Positions 43,918 to 53,348 are shown, counted from the stretch's first letter. The stretch is DNA of 64,000 nucleotides from Paenibacillus tarimensis (GCF_021532315.1 NZ_JAKGAO010000004.1:186001-250000), one strand, 5' to 3'. A program made the numbers and translations. Notes: generated by a model from the sequence alone, not told the origin.

Positions 43918-44340
43918 ATGCCGACACCGAGCATGGAAGACTATCTGGAGCGAATATATAAGCTGATCGACGAGAAGGGCTATGCGCGTGTGTCCGATAT
44001 CGCCGAAGGCTTGGAGGTTCACCCGTCTTCGGTTACGAAGATGATCCAGAAGCTCGACAAGGATAACTACCTGATTTACGAAAAATATAGAGGACTTGTA
44101 CTAACCAGTAAAGGGAAGAAGATGGGCAAACGCCTCGTAGACCGCCATCAGCTGCTGGAGTCCTTTCTCGAAATGATTGGTGTTCCTGAGGAGACGATCT
44201 ACAAGGATGTAGAAGGTATTGAACATCACCTGAGCTGGGATTCGATTACCTGCATTGAAACACTAGTGGAGTATTTTAACCGTGACAAGACAAGGCTGGA
44301 GGTATTGGCAGCCATCCGCAAGGAGCTTGAAAGTGAATAA
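43918..44340 (+). CDS. mntR: Manganese-responsive regulator MntR
   Basis: DtxR-family repressor of manganese uptake, 140 residues. An N-terminal winged helix ([24 protein letters not shown]) and a C-terminal dimer domain. The B. subtilis MntR metal ligands are all visible: Asp8, Glu11, His77 (DRHQL), and Glu99/Glu102/His103 in DVEGIEHH. No target operator was identified in this window. ATG with AAGGGGGATC upstream. The order mntR-yqhO-yqhP-yqhQ is that of B. subtilis. Confidence 0.95.
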   Translation: MPTPSMEDYLERIYKLIDEKGYARVSDIAEGLEVHPSSVTKMIQKLDKDNYLIYEKYRGLVLTSKGKKMGKRLVDRHQLLESFLEMIGVPEETIYKDVEGIEHHLSWDSITCIETLVEYFNRDKTRLEVLAAIRKELESE

Positions 44341-44342
44341 AG

Positions 44343-44376
44343 ACCGGGTACGCAAACGAGCGTGCCCGGTTTTCTT
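44343..44376 (+). terminator. Terminator after mntR
   Basis: ACCGGGTACGC/GCGTGCCCGGT stem (one G-U) at 44343-44353 and 44360-44370, then TTTC. Confidence 0.8.
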
Positions 44377-44476
44377 TATTATAAATTCTTACATATCGTC
44401 CTGGCTTCTCTGCATATCGTGAACCGATGCCTAATCTCTTAATACAGGTTCAGCGGATCGGAGAGACATAGCTGAC

Positions 44477-45421
44477 ATGAAAATTAATGCAGTATTTGAG
44501 GGCGGGGGAGTCAAGGGCATCGCCTTGGCCGGGGCCGTGTATGCTGCTGAGCAGAGAGGGATTGCCTTCAACAGGATGGCGGGCACCTCGTCGGGCTCCA
44601 TTGTGGCTTCGTTACTGGCTGCCGGGTATAATGCGGTCGAACTTAAGACAATCATCGGACAGACGCCTTACCGCCAATTTCTGAAGCGGAGCCGACTGAG
44701 CAGCGTCAAATATATCGGGCCGGCAATGAGGCTGCTGGTAAGGAAAGGGCTCTACTCGGGTGAGGCGCTGGAATCCTGGATGAGGAGGCTGCTTCTTGAA
44801 CGGGGAGTTAGGACCTTTGAGGACCTGCCTAAGGGCAAGCTGACCATTGTCGCCTCGGATATATCCAATGGGCGAATTCTTGTCCTGCCGGATGACATGG
44901 TGATGTACGGGGGAAATCCCATGAAGATGGAGATTGCGCGTGCGGTAAGGATGAGTACGAGCATACCCTTTTTCTTTGATCCGGTCATCCTTCGGTTGAA
45001 GCTGCCGTTACAGAAGCCGGTAAGAGGAGAGCTGTCCTTCAAGCACCGATTCGCTTACATTGTTGACGGAGGCCTGCTCAGCAACTTTCCGCTGTGGCTG
45101 TTCGAGGGGACGGAGGATGGCAAGCTTGCAGCAGGCGGAGGGGTAGTTACGATCGGATTTCAACTGGTTGGCAAAAATGAAAACGAACCGCGGGAAATCC
45201 GCGGTCCGATATCCATGTTCCAAGCGATATTCGAGACAATGATGCAGGCGCATGACGAGCGCTACATCGAGAAGCAGTACCGAAGCCGAACGGTGAAGAT
45301 ACCTACTCTTGGCGTTCGGTCCACCCAATTTGATCTTAACAAGGAGTTAAGCGAGAAGCTGTTTAACGCGGGTTTCAGTCAAGCAGATACCTTCTTTGAC
45401 CGATATTTCCCGCTTAACTAA
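44477..45421 (+). CDS. yqhO: Patatin-like phospholipase (YqhO family)
   Basis: Serine lipase/acyl hydrolase of the patatin family, 314 residues. Oxyanion loop GGGVKGIALAG, nucleophile GTSSGS (GxSxG, about residues 36-41) and the catalytic Asp in VDGGLLSNFP are present, so it should be active. No signal peptide, therefore cytoplasmic. The stop overlaps the stop of the convergent yqhP by four bases. Substrate unknown. Confidence 0.9.
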   Translation: MKINAVFEGGGVKGIALAGAVYAAEQRGIAFNRMAGTSSGSIVASLLAAGYNAVELKTIIGQTPYRQFLKRSRLSSVKYIGPAMRLLVRKGLYSGEALESWMRRLLLERGVRTFEDLPKGKLTIVASDISNGRILVLPDDMVMYGGNPMKMEIARAVRMSTSIPFFFDPVILRLKLPLQKPVRGELSFKHRFAYIVDGGLLSNFPLWLFEGTEDGKLAAGGGVVTIGFQLVGKNENEPREIRGPISMFQAIFETMMQAHDERYIEKQYRSRTVKIPTLGVRSTQFDLNKELSEKLFNAGFSQADTFFDRYFPLN

Positions 45422-45708
45422 TGGTATTTCGGCAAATTGTCGTCGTCCTTGCCGCCTTCAATAACGCGGAAGGGGACTGGCTTGCGGCTGCGGGTGCTGC
45501 TCTTGGACCGGCTGCTGGCAGATGTTTTGCGTACAGCCGGTTTCCCGCGCCGGGCGCCTCCTGGCGGGAATTTGTAGAGCAGGAAGACGGTGCCGAAGAT
45601 GAGCAGCGGGATCAACAGCTGAATCGGATTATAAGTTAAATCTTCAATTAGCCCGATGATGATTAACGCAAGCAGTACAATCATCAACGGATTCCATTTT
45701 CTACGCAA
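45418..45708 (-). CDS. yqhP: Small membrane protein YqhP-like
   Basis: 96 residues with two hydrophobic segments (about 7-22 and 28-45) and a basic Ser/Arg/Lys-rich C-terminal tail (SASSRSKSSTRSRK) ending in an acidic stretch. Position and layout match B. subtilis YqhP, next to yqhQ. TTG start with AAAGGA about 9 bases upstream on the minus strand. Function unknown. Confidence 0.75.
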   Translation of the reverse strand: MRRKWNPLMIVLLALIIIGLIEDLTYNPIQLLIPLLIFGTVFLLYKFPPGGARRGKPAVRKTSASSRSKSSTRSRKPVPFRVIEGGKDDDNLPKYH

Positions 45709-45767
45709 GGCGATCCATCCTTTCCAAATGGAACTTCAGCTGCTCTAAAATCTGCAAGAAACGAAAG

Positions 45768-46733
45768 TTAAACCACCTTGACGGCAGCAGACTGTCCGTC
45801 CAGCTCGCGCATGCGGTTGAAGGAGGCGATCGATACAGCGACCTGATCGTCTGTCGGCTCCTTAGTGGTTAGCAGCTGGAGCCAGAGCCCCGGATAGCCC
45901 AGATAACGCAGCACGGGTGTATCGCGAAGGGCATTGGTGAAACGAAGCACTTCATACGAAAGCCCAAGCACGAGAGGCAGGAGCAGCAGCCGGATGTACA
46001 CTCTTTCCCATAAACTGTCCCAAGTAAAGAAGGAGTATACGATGACCCCGACAATGACCGATAAAATGATGAAGCTGCTGCCGCAGCGGTAATGAAGACG
46101 CGTGAACTTTTGCACGTTGCTGACCGTCAATTCTACACCGGCCTCATACGCGCTGATGACCTTATGTTCAGCTCCATGATACTGAAACAGCCGCTTGATC
46201 AGCGGGGTCATAGAAATAACATACAGATAGGTGAGCAGGAACAATATTTTTATTGCGCCTTCAATAAAGTTATGCACAATGACATTTTCAAATGCTTTGC
46301 CGAACAGCAGCTCCTCCACGATGGCCGGGACTGCCGTGAATACGACCTTGCCGACTACGAAGGAAATGATGCCTGCGATGGCAACCCCGAAGAGCATCGA
46401 TAAGCTCCAGCCGGATTTAGGTTCACCGCTCGCCGCCTGCTTGCTATCCTTTGCCGCTCCTTCCTCTCCCGCTTCATCCTCCGCATAAGCCTCTATGGAA
46501 AAATTAAGATGCTGCGACCCTTTGGCACTCGACTCGGCGATGCCCACAACCCCGCGAATCAGCGGGATCTTCTTGAGTGAGCGGACCCAGTTGGCAGAAG
46601 TCTTGGGCACCTCATAAAAAACAATTTCGTCGTTCTTCCGCCTTACGGCGGTTACGTTAACGTTCTTGCCTGCGAACATGACGCCTTCGATTACTGCTTG
46701 TCCGCCATAGATGTTTCTTGCTTCTTGAGACAA
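45768..46733 (-). CDS. yqhQ: DUF1385 membrane protein YqhQ
   Basis: 321-residue membrane protein. The conserved head IYGGQAVIEGVMFAG and the later FQYHGAEHKVISAYE and HYRCGSSFI identify the DUF1385 family. About five hydrophobic helices. TTG 46733 is taken as start because AAGGTG lies about 9 bases upstream and the product begins MSQEARN, as in relatives; GTG 46745, four codons earlier, touches the ribosome site. Function unknown. Confidence 0.85.
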   Translation of the reverse strand: MSQEARNIYGGQAVIEGVMFAGKNVNVTAVRRKNDEIVFYEVPKTSANWVRSLKKIPLIRGVVGIAESSAKGSQHLNFSIEAYAEDEAGEEGAAKDSKQAASGEPKSGWSLSMLFGVAIAGIISFVVGKVVFTAVPAIVEELLFGKAFENVIVHNFIEGAIKILFLLTYLYVISMTPLIKRLFQYHGAEHKVISAYEAGVELTVSNVQKFTRLHYRCGSSFIILSVIVGVIVYSFFTWDSLWERVYIRLLLLPLVLGLSYEVLRFTNALRDTPVLRYLGYPGLWLQLLTTKEPTDDQVAVSIASFNRMRELDGQSAAVKVV

Positions 46734-46922
46734 CTCGTGCTCCACCTTCCTTGTTCGGTCTGATTGTCCTGCGCCAGGAAACGGCGCCTATCATTATTTT
46801 ACTTGATTTAGCAGTGGATTGCTACCGCCAGCCGAGCCGCTTTAGCCGCTGTTTGAAGGAAAGACCTCCTGCATATACTAAAGCCCGTAAACTTACCCTT
46901 AAGCTGGAGGATGATGTGACGG

Positions 46923-47429
46923 ATGTCCAAGTTATTGATGCAGGTTCGCAAGAAAAAACAGGCGGAGCGTACCAACCCTTGGCTGTATTGTCTTGAGATA
47001 GGCTTTTTTGCCGGTCTGATTTGGGGATTGCTGCACTGGCTGCTATACTCGTTGTCATTTACCAAAGTGATACCGGGTTATCTCGCCGAGCCGTTTTTCC
47101 GCAGAACCTTTCTGGTCACGTACTGGGGTCATGCGATGGGAATTATGATGTATATCGGATTCTCCGTTGCTGCTGCCCTGCTGTATTACCTGCTGCTGGG
47201 ACGGTTTAAGGGTCCTTGGCCGGGTCTTATCTACGGAGGCGCCTGGTATGGCGGGGTCATTATTATCGGCGCTCCGGCTCTTAAGATTATTGGGCCGCCA
47301 AATGTAATCGGATGGAACACATTGTTCACGATGCTCAGCATTTACCTGCTGTGGGGACTGTTCATTGGTTTTTCTATCGCATTTGAATATCATAGCGAAG
47401 CCGGCCGGGAACCGATGACCATTCATTAA
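46923..47429 (+). CDS. yqhR: Membrane protein YqhR
   Basis: 168 residues, four hydrophobic helices, with NPWLYCLEIGFFAGLIWG and WPGLIYGGAWYGG as the family-like segments. Its position between yqhQ and aroQ is as in B. subtilis. GGAGG lies about 12 bases ahead of the ATG. Function unknown. Confidence 0.82.
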   Translation: MSKLLMQVRKKKQAERTNPWLYCLEIGFFAGLIWGLLHWLLYSLSFTKVIPGYLAEPFFRRTFLVTYWGHAMGIMMYIGFSVAAALLYYLLLGRFKGPWPGLIYGGAWYGGVIIIGAPALKIIGPPNVIGWNTLFTMLSIYLLWGLFIGFSIAFEYHSEAGREPMTIH

Positions 47430-47518
47430 GAGCTCTTCTCAAGGTGCAGCAGATTATGGTAAAATGTCATGTAATCTTTTTACGTAATCGCTATTAATCG
47501 CCGACCGGAGGTGGCCTT

Positions 47519-47956
47519 ATGGCCAGGGTGCTCGTTATAAACGGACCGAACTTGAATATGCTTGGCGTTCGCGAGCCAGGTGTATATGGCAGCCGGACGC
47601 TGTCAGACATTGAGAACATGCTGAGGGAACAGGCGGCCGGGTTGAAGCTGGAGCTGGAGTTTTGCCAATCCAACCATGAGGGTGTGCTAATTGACCGGAT
47701 TCATGCCGCCTATGGAACGATGGACGGAATCCTGATTAACCCGGGCGCTTTGACACACTACAGCTATGCGCTTAGAGATGCACTCAGCTCGGTGGGGCTG
47801 CCGGTTGTAGAAGTTCATATGTCCAATATACATAAGCGGGAGCCTTTTCGGCACGTGTCCGTCATTGCTCCGGTTGCGGCTGGACAGATTGCAGGCTTTG
47901 GGGCAAACAGCTACACGCTTGGTCTCCAGGCGCTGGTTGACGTAATCAGGCAGTAA
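47519..47956 (+). CDS. aroQ: 3-dehydroquinate dehydratase, type II
   Basis: Converts 3-dehydroquinate to 3-dehydroshikimate in aromatic amino acid synthesis. 145 residues, the usual size of the dodecameric type II enzyme. [17 protein letters not shown] carries the catalytic Tyr, [16 protein letters not shown] and [15 protein letters not shown] the substrate-binding residues and the catalytic His. ATG after CCGGAGGTGG. In Bacillus this gene is yqhS, just before pepP and efp, as here. Confidence 0.96.
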   Translation: MARVLVINGPNLNMLGVREPGVYGSRTLSDIENMLREQAAGLKLELEFCQSNHEGVLIDRIHAAYGTMDGILINPGALTHYSYALRDALSSVGLPVVEVHMSNIHKREPFRHVSVIAPVAAGQIAGFGANSYTLGLQALVDVIRQ

Positions 47957-48003
47957 CGCGGCAATAGCCAGCATAACCTGCATATTTAGAGGAGGGAAGA
48001 GCA

Positions 48004-49074
48004 ATGAAACAACGGATCGACAAGCTGAGAGCCAAGCTGGAAAATCTCGGACTTGACGCGATACTGGTTGCATCGGATGTCAACCGAGCCTACTTGAGCG
48101 GATTTACCGGATCAGCAGGCATGCTGCTCATAACCGGGACGAGCAGCTACCTGCTGACCGATTTCCGGTATATGACGCAAGCGCCCGAACAGGCGAAGGA
48201 TTATAAGGTTGTGGAGCATGCGCAGAACTGGCTGGATACGGTTAAGGAGCTGGCTGGGAATGAGCAGATCACTAAGCTCGGTTTTGAAGAAAATCATGTC
48301 GTGCATGCGGATTACCTGGCTTGGTCTGAAGCGCTTGCACCGGTTACACTCCATCCGACAGGCGGGGTAGTTGAAGATCTGCGTATAATCAAGGAGCCGG
48401 GTGAGATTGTGATTATGCAGGAAGCCTGCGAACTGGCAGACGCAGCATTCAAGCATATCCTTGGTTTTATTGAAACCGGGCGTACCGAGCTTGAGCTTTC
48501 CCTGGAGCTGGAGTGGTTTATGAGGCGCAACGGCGCTTCCGCCGTATCGTTCACAACAATCGTCGCCTCGGGTGAGCGTTCCGCATTGCCTCATGGGGTA
48601 GCGAGCAGCCGGAAAATCGGGCGAGATGAGTTTATCAAGTTTGATTTCGGCGCGTTGTACAAGGGATATTGTTCGGATATTACCCGCACAGTAGTTTACG
48701 GGACGCCATCAGACAAGCATAAGGAAATTTATAATATCGTCCTGGAGGCCCAGCTGTATGCGCTGGAGCATATTAAGCCGGGAATGACAGGCAGGGAAGC
48801 GGATGCCTTGACGAGGGATATCATAACACGGTATGGTTATGGAGAGTTTTTTGGACACGGCACAGGCCATGGTCTAGGCATGGAGATTCATGAAGCTCCG
48901 CGGCTATCCCTGAAGAGCGATACGATTTTAACACCCGGCATGACGGTTACGGTCGAACCAGGCATCTACATACCGCAGTTCGGCGGCGTCAGGATCGAGG
49001 ACGACATTGTCATTACCGATACCGGGATTAAAATATTAACCTCATCCCCGAAAGAGCTGACCGTTCTGGGTTAA
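48004..49074 (+). CDS. yqhT: Xaa-Pro aminopeptidase/dipeptidase (M24B)
   Basis: Metallopeptidase of 356 residues that cleaves at proline. An N-terminal creatinase-like domain (about 1-130) precedes the pita-bread domain. The five metal ligands are visible: Asp in FDFGALYKGY, Asp in CSDITRT, His in GHGTGHGLG, Glu in VEPGIY, and Glu in RIEDDIV. ATG after GAGGAGGGA. Upstream neighbour of efp as in B. subtilis. Confidence 0.94.
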   Translation: MKQRIDKLRAKLENLGLDAILVASDVNRAYLSGFTGSAGMLLITGTSSYLLTDFRYMTQAPEQAKDYKVVEHAQNWLDTVKELAGNEQITKLGFEENHVVHADYLAWSEALAPVTLHPTGGVVEDLRIIKEPGEIVIMQEACELADAAFKHILGFIETGRTELELSLELEWFMRRNGASAVSFTTIVASGERSALPHGVASSRKIGRDEFIKFDFGALYKGYCSDITRTVVYGTPSDKHKEIYNIVLEAQLYALEHIKPGMTGREADALTRDIITRYGYGEFFGHGTGHGLGMEIHEAPRLSLKSDTILTPGMTVTVEPGIYIPQFGGVRIEDDIVITDTGIKILTSSPKELTVLG

Positions 49075-49110
49075 GGTCCATGATGCAGATTTATTAGGAG
49101 GGAATTTTCA

Positions 49111-49668
49111 GTGATTTCAGTTAACGATTTCAAAACAGGCCTGACCGTTGAGGTGGACGGCGACATTTTTACGGTTGTTGATTTTCAGCACGTTAAGCCG
49201 GGTAAAGGTGCGGCATTTGTGCGCTCCAAGCTCAAGAACCTCCGCAACGGCAACCTGGTTGAGAAAACATTCCGTGCAGGTGAAAATATCGGACGCGCCA
49301 TTATCGAGAACCGCGAAGTGCAATACTTGTACAATTCCGGCAATGAATATACATTCATGGATAATGAAACGTACGACCAATTCAATCTGGACAAGAGCCA
49401 GCTTGAATGGGAGCTTAACTTCCTGAAAGAAAATATGAATGTTAACATCGCAAGCTATAAAGGTGAAATTATCGGTATCACGATGCAGAACAGTGTAGAG
49501 CTTAAGGTTATTGAGACAGAGCCAGGCATCAAGGGCAATACGGCGACTGGCGCAACGAAAAATGCGAAAGTTGAAACCGGCCTTAATGTTCAGGTTCCTC
49601 TGTTCATTAACGAAGGCGATGTTCTGCTCATCGATACGCGGGAAGGCAAATATATTTCCCGTGCCTAG
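49111..49668 (+). CDS. efp: Translation elongation factor P
   Basis: Relieves ribosome stalling at polyproline. 185 residues in three beta domains. The modification site is Lys32 in VKPGKGAAF; in B. subtilis this lysine receives 5-aminopentanol, with YmfI doing the last reduction. Both genes are present here. GTG start with AGGAGGG about 9 bases upstream. Confidence 0.97.
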   Translation: MISVNDFKTGLTVEVDGDIFTVVDFQHVKPGKGAAFVRSKLKNLRNGNLVEKTFRAGENIGRAIIENREVQYLYNSGNEYTFMDNETYDQFNLDKSQLEWELNFLKENMNVNIASYKGEIIGITMQNSVELKVIETEPGIKGNTATGATKNAKVETGLNVQVPLFINEGDVLLIDTREGKYISRA

Positions 49669-49675
49669 CAGTTCT

Positions 49676-49707
49676 ACCCGTCCGGCGAAATCCGGACGGG
49701 TTCTTTT
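49676..49707 (+). terminator. Terminator after efp
   Basis: Perfect 10-bp stem ACCCGTCCGG/CCGGACGGGT with CGAAAT loop, then TCTTTT. Confidence 0.9.
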
Positions 49708-49802
49708 ATATATTATATATATTTTAAGTCCTATTCGCGCTTTTATCTTTTTGCTATAATAATTACTTGTATGCGAATGACATGGTGAGGAGTTGAACGA
49801 CA

Positions 49803-51056
49803 TTGTCATTGATAGTGATGAAATTCGGCGGCAGTTCCGTAGGTTCGCCTGAGCGAATGCAGCGGGTTGCAAGCCGGATTATCGAGAGACAGCAAGAGGG
49901 TAACAAGATCGTTGTTGTCGTATCGGCTATGGGGGACACAACGGATGATCTGATTGATCAATCGAAGCTGCTGAATCCGAATCCTCCAGCACGCGAGATG
50001 GATATGCTGCTCACAACCGGCGAGCAAATTTCGATTGCGCTGTTGTCGATGACCATTCAGGCACAAGGCGGCAAGGCCGTATCGTTTACAGGCTGGCAGG
50101 CCGGTATCCGTACGGAGTCCGTTCATGCGAAAGCCAAGATCACCGATATCAGACCGGAACGGATTTTCAAAGAGCTGGATCAGGATCAAGTTGTTATCGT
50201 AGCAGGCTTCCAAGGAATGTCGGAAGAGGGCGATATCACGACACTTGGACGCGGCGGTTCCGATACAACGGCCGTTGCGCTGGCAGCTGCCATTAAAGCT
50301 GACTTATGTGAAATTTATACGGATGTGGACGGTGTTTACTCAACAGACCCGCGTGTCGTCAAGAATGCCCGTAAGCTGGATGAGATCTCGTATGACGAGA
50401 TGCTTGAGCTTGCACACCTTGGTGCAGCTGTGCTGCATCCGCGCGCTGTTGAATATGCGAAGCATTACAATGTATGTCTTGTAGTACGGTCAAGCTTCAC
50501 GAAGAACGAGGGCACGTATGTAAAGGAGGAAGCGGTTATGGAGCAGGGGATAGCCGTCCGCGGTATCGCCTTTGACAAGAATGTCGCAAGGATTACAATT
50601 CTGGGCGTTGAAGACGAGCCGGGCGTACTGGCCCATGTATTCGGGGCATTGGCGGAAGTCGGTATTGATGTAGATATTATCGTACAGAGCGGTGTACTGG
50701 ATGGCAAGGCTGATTTCTCCTTCACCGTATCGGGTGAAGATAAAGCTAAAGCGATTGAAGTCATAGAGAGCATCAGAACGCGGGTTCCGTATCGTGAGAC
50801 ATCTTCCGAGGACGGGCTGGTTAAGGTCTCTATCGTTGGTGCTGGCATGGTCAGCAACCCTGGTGTTGCCGCCACAATGTTTGAAGCAATCTCAAGCCTG
50901 GGCGTCAGCATCAAGATGGTCAGCACATCAGAAATCAAGTGTTCCTGTGTAATCTCAGGTGATCAATTGAACGAAGTGGTAAGATCGCTTCATACCGCTT
51001 TTGGTCTTGATACGGCAGAGCATGCCTTTGTTGGCGGGCCTCAGGAGCGACGGTAG
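49803..51056 (+). CDS. lysC: Aspartate kinase (LysC type), alpha subunit
   Basis: First step of the aspartate pathway to lysine, threonine and methionine. 417 residues: kinase domain (about 1-240; KFGGSSVGSPERM, GRGGSDTTAVALAAA) and two ACT domains (about 260-410; ILGVEDEPGVLAHVFGALAE, VSIVGAGMVSNPGVAATMFEA). Size and layout match B. subtilis aspartokinase II (LysC). The TTG start lies about 11 bases after GAGGAG. No lysine riboswitch is present in the short leader. An internal start inside this gene may give a separate beta subunit. Confidence 0.93.
   Translation: MSLIVMKFGGSSVGSPERMQRVASRIIERQQEGNKIVVVVSAMGDTTDDLIDQSKLLNPNPPAREMDMLLTTGEQISIALLSMTIQAQGGKAVSFTGWQAGIRTESVHAKAKITDIRPERIFKELDQDQVVIVAGFQGMSEEGDITTLGRGGSDTTAVALAAAIKADLCEIYTDVDGVYSTDPRVVKNARKLDEISYDEMLELAHLGAAVLHPRAVEYAKHYNVCLVVRSSFTKNEGTYVKEEAVMEQGIAVRGIAFDKNVARITILGVEDEPGVLAHVFGALAEVGIDVDIIVQSGVLDGKADFSFTVSGEDKAKAIEVIESIRTRVPYRETSSEDGLVKVSIVGAGMVSNPGVAATMFEAISSLGVSIKMVSTSEIKCSCVISGDQLNEVVRSLHTAFGLDTAEHAFVGGPQERR
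50538..51056 (+). CDS. Aspartate kinase beta subunit from internal start (predicted)
   Basis: In-frame ATG at codon 246 of lysC, preceded by AAAGGAGG (50522-50529) with 8 bases between, a better ribosome site than that of the full-length gene. The product would be 172 residues and contain only the two ACT domains. B. subtilis lysC is known to make such an in-frame beta subunit from nearly the same codon, giving an alpha2-beta2 enzyme. Seen: site and start. Inferred: use. Confidence 0.7.
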   Translation: MEQGIAVRGIAFDKNVARITILGVEDEPGVLAHVFGALAEVGIDVDIIVQSGVLDGKADFSFTVSGEDKAKAIEVIESIRTRVPYRETSSEDGLVKVSIVGAGMVSNPGVAATMFEAISSLGVSIKMVSTSEIKCSCVISGDQLNEVVRSLHTAFGLDTAEHAFVGGPQERR

Positions 51057-51080
51057 TCGTAGGTAATTATAGCATGAAGA

Positions 51081-51120
51081 AGGACTGAGCTTTCCCTGAC
51101 AGGGGAACTCAGTCCTTTCT
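51081..51120. terminator. Terminator between lysC and the DUF441 gene
   Basis: GGACTGAG (51082-51089) pairs with CTCAGTCC (51108-51115), extended inside by TTCCC/GGGAA; T-rich on the right and A-rich on the left, so it could work both ways. Confidence 0.8.
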
Positions 51121-51142
51121 TTGTATTGCAATGCAGCGTTCG

Positions 51143-51607
51143 TCATGAAATTCTGTCGGAGAGCAGGGAAAGCAGCTTATAGAGGATAGCTGTAATACCG
51201 GCTGCCATCAAGGGGCCGACTGGAATGCCGCGGAAGAATACAATACCGAGTATGGAACCTATGACCAGACCGACAATGAGCTGCGGATCGAACTTCAGCA
51301 TCTCAAGACCTTTTCCGTTGACATAAGTGGCAATTGCGCCGCCAATCAATGCTATCCAGCCGGGCCAGGATGTGAGTGCGCCGATAATTTCCTTGGTTTG
51401 AATCCGTCCGGATGCAAAGGGAACAAGAACACTAAAGGTAAGACACAGCAGCCCGATTTCCAGTCCCCTGCGCTCAATAGCGGGCAGAAACCGATCGAGT
51501 GATATCAGTTTGACGATCAGCAAAATGCATGCAGCCGTCGATATGATGGGCGATCTGCCGATAAGTCCGATAATGATCAAAACGACAAGTATAACTTCAC
51601 CGCTCAT
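51143..51607 (-). CDS. UPF0756 (DUF441) membrane protein
   Basis: 154 residues with four to five hydrophobic helices; [18 protein letters not shown] and [27 protein letters not shown] are typical of DUF441. The function is unknown. ATG at 51607. It is convergent with lysC. B. subtilis has a homologue, YtwI. Confidence 0.85.
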   Translation of the reverse strand: MSGEVILVVLIIIGLIGRSPIISTAACILLIVKLISLDRFLPAIERRGLEIGLLCLTFSVLVPFASGRIQTKEIIGALTSWPGWIALIGGAIATYVNGKGLEMLKFDPQLIVGLVIGSILGIVFFRGIPVGPLMAAGITAILYKLLSLLSDRIS

Positions 51608-51724
51608 GCCGATTCTCCCAGCCTGACAGATTAACCTAAAGATCAGGTTTCAATCCATTGTATGTCCAAGCCGGGGAATTATGACAAGCTGTGAAATGGA
51701 TTCAAACGTCATCGCTGTACTCAG

Positions 51725-52438
51725 CTATACGATTGTCATGGTGTCGCCAGAGAGTCTTGGAACAGCATCAAACAGATTGACCTGGGAACAGAAGGTAACA
51801 TCCTGGGCATAACCCAGCTTTGTCAGTCTCTTACCAGAAGCCGAGCGAAGCAGTGCTTCCGCGATGCTGTCCTCGTTGCTGCGGTAGAAGCCGAGCATAG
51901 CAAGACCGAGATCATCCGTCTCGGTCTCTTCGCCGGCTATCTTAAGCAGCCGGTCAATTAATAGACCGGCACAGAGACCGTCTTCAAAAGCAAACTCGTC
52001 ATGCGTACCGGCACAGAACATGACAATATCCCTGCGAAGCAGGGCGGCTGCGGATGCGCAGGCCTCGGCGTTGAGCAGAGAGCCCGCTAGCACATGATCG
52101 CTTCGGCCGGCTTTGTGAATAGCTCTGGTGCCGTTCGTTGTAGTGAGCAGTATCCTCCGGCCGTAAATGGCACCGGATTGATAATCGGACGGTGAATTAC
52201 CCAGATCAAATCCGGCAATTTTGCGGCAGAACCGCTCTCCTCCGAGTAAATCTCCCTGCCTGTGCAGGGTTTTGGCTTCCATAACCGTTTCAACTGGCAG
52301 AACACCGCTGGCTCCTTCCGCAAGCGCGGTGACGATCGTGCTGGTTGCACGGAGCACGTCGATAACGATCGTCGTCTTGTGCAGGAACTGATCCGTCCTT
52401 GCTTCGCCAGTATTGGGGATGACCTGAATTCTCATCAT
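51725..52438 (-). CDS. comB: 2-phosphosulfolactate phosphatase ComB
   Basis: Removes phosphate from 2-phospho-3-sulfolactate to give 3-sulfolactate. 237 residues; VIDVLRATSTIVTALAEGA near the N-terminus and LLTTTNGTRAI and FCAGTHDEFAFEDGLCAG further on are the ComB signatures. ATG 52438 with GGAGG about 8 bases upstream on the minus strand, 27 bases after comA. In Bacilli the pathway supplies 3-sulfolactate found in spores, rather than coenzyme M. Confidence 0.92.
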   Translation of the reverse strand: MMRIQVIPNTGEARTDQFLHKTTIVIDVLRATSTIVTALAEGASGVLPVETVMEAKTLHRQGDLLGGERFCRKIAGFDLGNSPSDYQSGAIYGRRILLTTTNGTRAIHKAGRSDHVLAGSLLNAEACASAAALLRRDIVMFCAGTHDEFAFEDGLCAGLLIDRLLKIAGEETETDDLGLAMLGFYRSNEDSIAEALLRSASGKRLTKLGYAQDVTFCSQVNLFDAVPRLSGDTMTIV

Positions 52439-52465
52439 AGTAGGATACCTCCGGCCTTACCCTTA

Positions 52466-53314
52466 TTAAATCATATACGCGGACGGCTTATTGGATACCG
52501 CAAACGTATCATTACGCAGGCCGCGCCTCATAGCCTCCAGCGCCATCACATCAGCAGGTGGAATATTCCCCAGATGCACATCTGCCCCGATTGCCTTGAT
52601 AAGGAATACCTGCTGCTCCTTGAGAGGAGCTTCCCACAATAGGCTCTCAGGCTTCTGCACAGTATTCAGGATCTTAGAGAAAGTATCCTGACGGCAGCTC
52701 CCTTCCTTATCGAACAGCCCAACATCCATTCCGGATTCCCTGGCTTCTATTGTGACCAGATCCGCTCCTGCCTGCCAGTCAGTTTCTGCTGTACGTGCAA
52801 GCTCCTCCGGGTCAATAACAGATCCGGCTTCCTTCTTTCCATACTCTGTACAGACTGTCAAACCTCTTGAGACACCTTCGCGGATTAATGCAGTCCGATG
52901 CTCACGCGTGAGCTCGATTGTGCCATCCGAAACCTCAATCCCGTCAAAGCCAAGCCGGCACACGGAATTGAAGAACGAATCCTCCACTCCCATGTGAACA
53001 GCTGCTTCGAGCAGTGTTCCTCCCGGCATGATGACAATGCCGTGCAGCTTGGCATAGCTGATTTTACGCAGAAGCAGCTCGGTCGGATATAGAGGAGCAG
53101 TTCCGAATCCAAGCTTTATGAAGTCAATGTAAGTCCCTGCTGTGTCAATCAGGTCGGTAAAGCTGTTCAAGCCCAGCCCTTTATCAAGCACCATGGTTCT
53201 GCCGCCGCTTAGAGCCTTGCGCCCGGCACCGCTGCCAGTCAGACGGCTCGCGTCACGCTGGCCGCCCGGATTGCACAGAAGGGGGTGCCATACCTTTCTC
53301 GGGGTTACCTCCAT
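52466..53314 (-). CDS. comA: Phosphosulfolactate synthase ComA
   Basis: Adds sulfite to phosphoenolpyruvate to form 2-phospho-3-sulfolactate. 282 residues, TIM barrel; VLDKGLGLNSF, DFIKLGFGTAPLYP, EVSDGTIEL and DLVTIEARESG are family-like segments. ATG 53314 follows AAGGAGA at about 9 bases; the frame is open upstream for 16 codons with no good site. Not to be confused with the competence regulator also called ComA. Upstream is a sigma-E-like promoter candidate. Confidence 0.9.
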   Translation of the reverse strand: MEVTPRKVWHPLLCNPGGQRDASRLTGSGAGRKALSGGRTMVLDKGLGLNSFTDLIDTAGTYIDFIKLGFGTAPLYPTELLLRKISYAKLHGIVIMPGGTLLEAAVHMGVEDSFFNSVCRLGFDGIEVSDGTIELTREHRTALIREGVSRGLTVCTEYGKKEAGSVIDPEELARTAETDWQAGADLVTIEARESGMDVGLFDKEGSCRQDTFSKILNTVQKPESLLWEAPLKEQQVFLIKAIGADVHLGNIPPADVMALEAMRRGLRNDTFAVSNKPSAYMI

Positions 53315-53348
53315 AGTCGAATGTCTCCTTACTTCACAGTTTCGGTTG

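Noticed and set aside
49702-49802. Lysine riboswitch ahead of lysC
   Set aside because: B. subtilis lysC has one, but this leader has only about 100 bases, too short for the L-box fold, and none of its motifs are present.
52466-53314. Competence response regulator ComA
   Set aside because: Same symbol but unrelated; this protein has the phosphosulfolactate synthase pattern and no receiver or LuxR domain, and comB is next to it.
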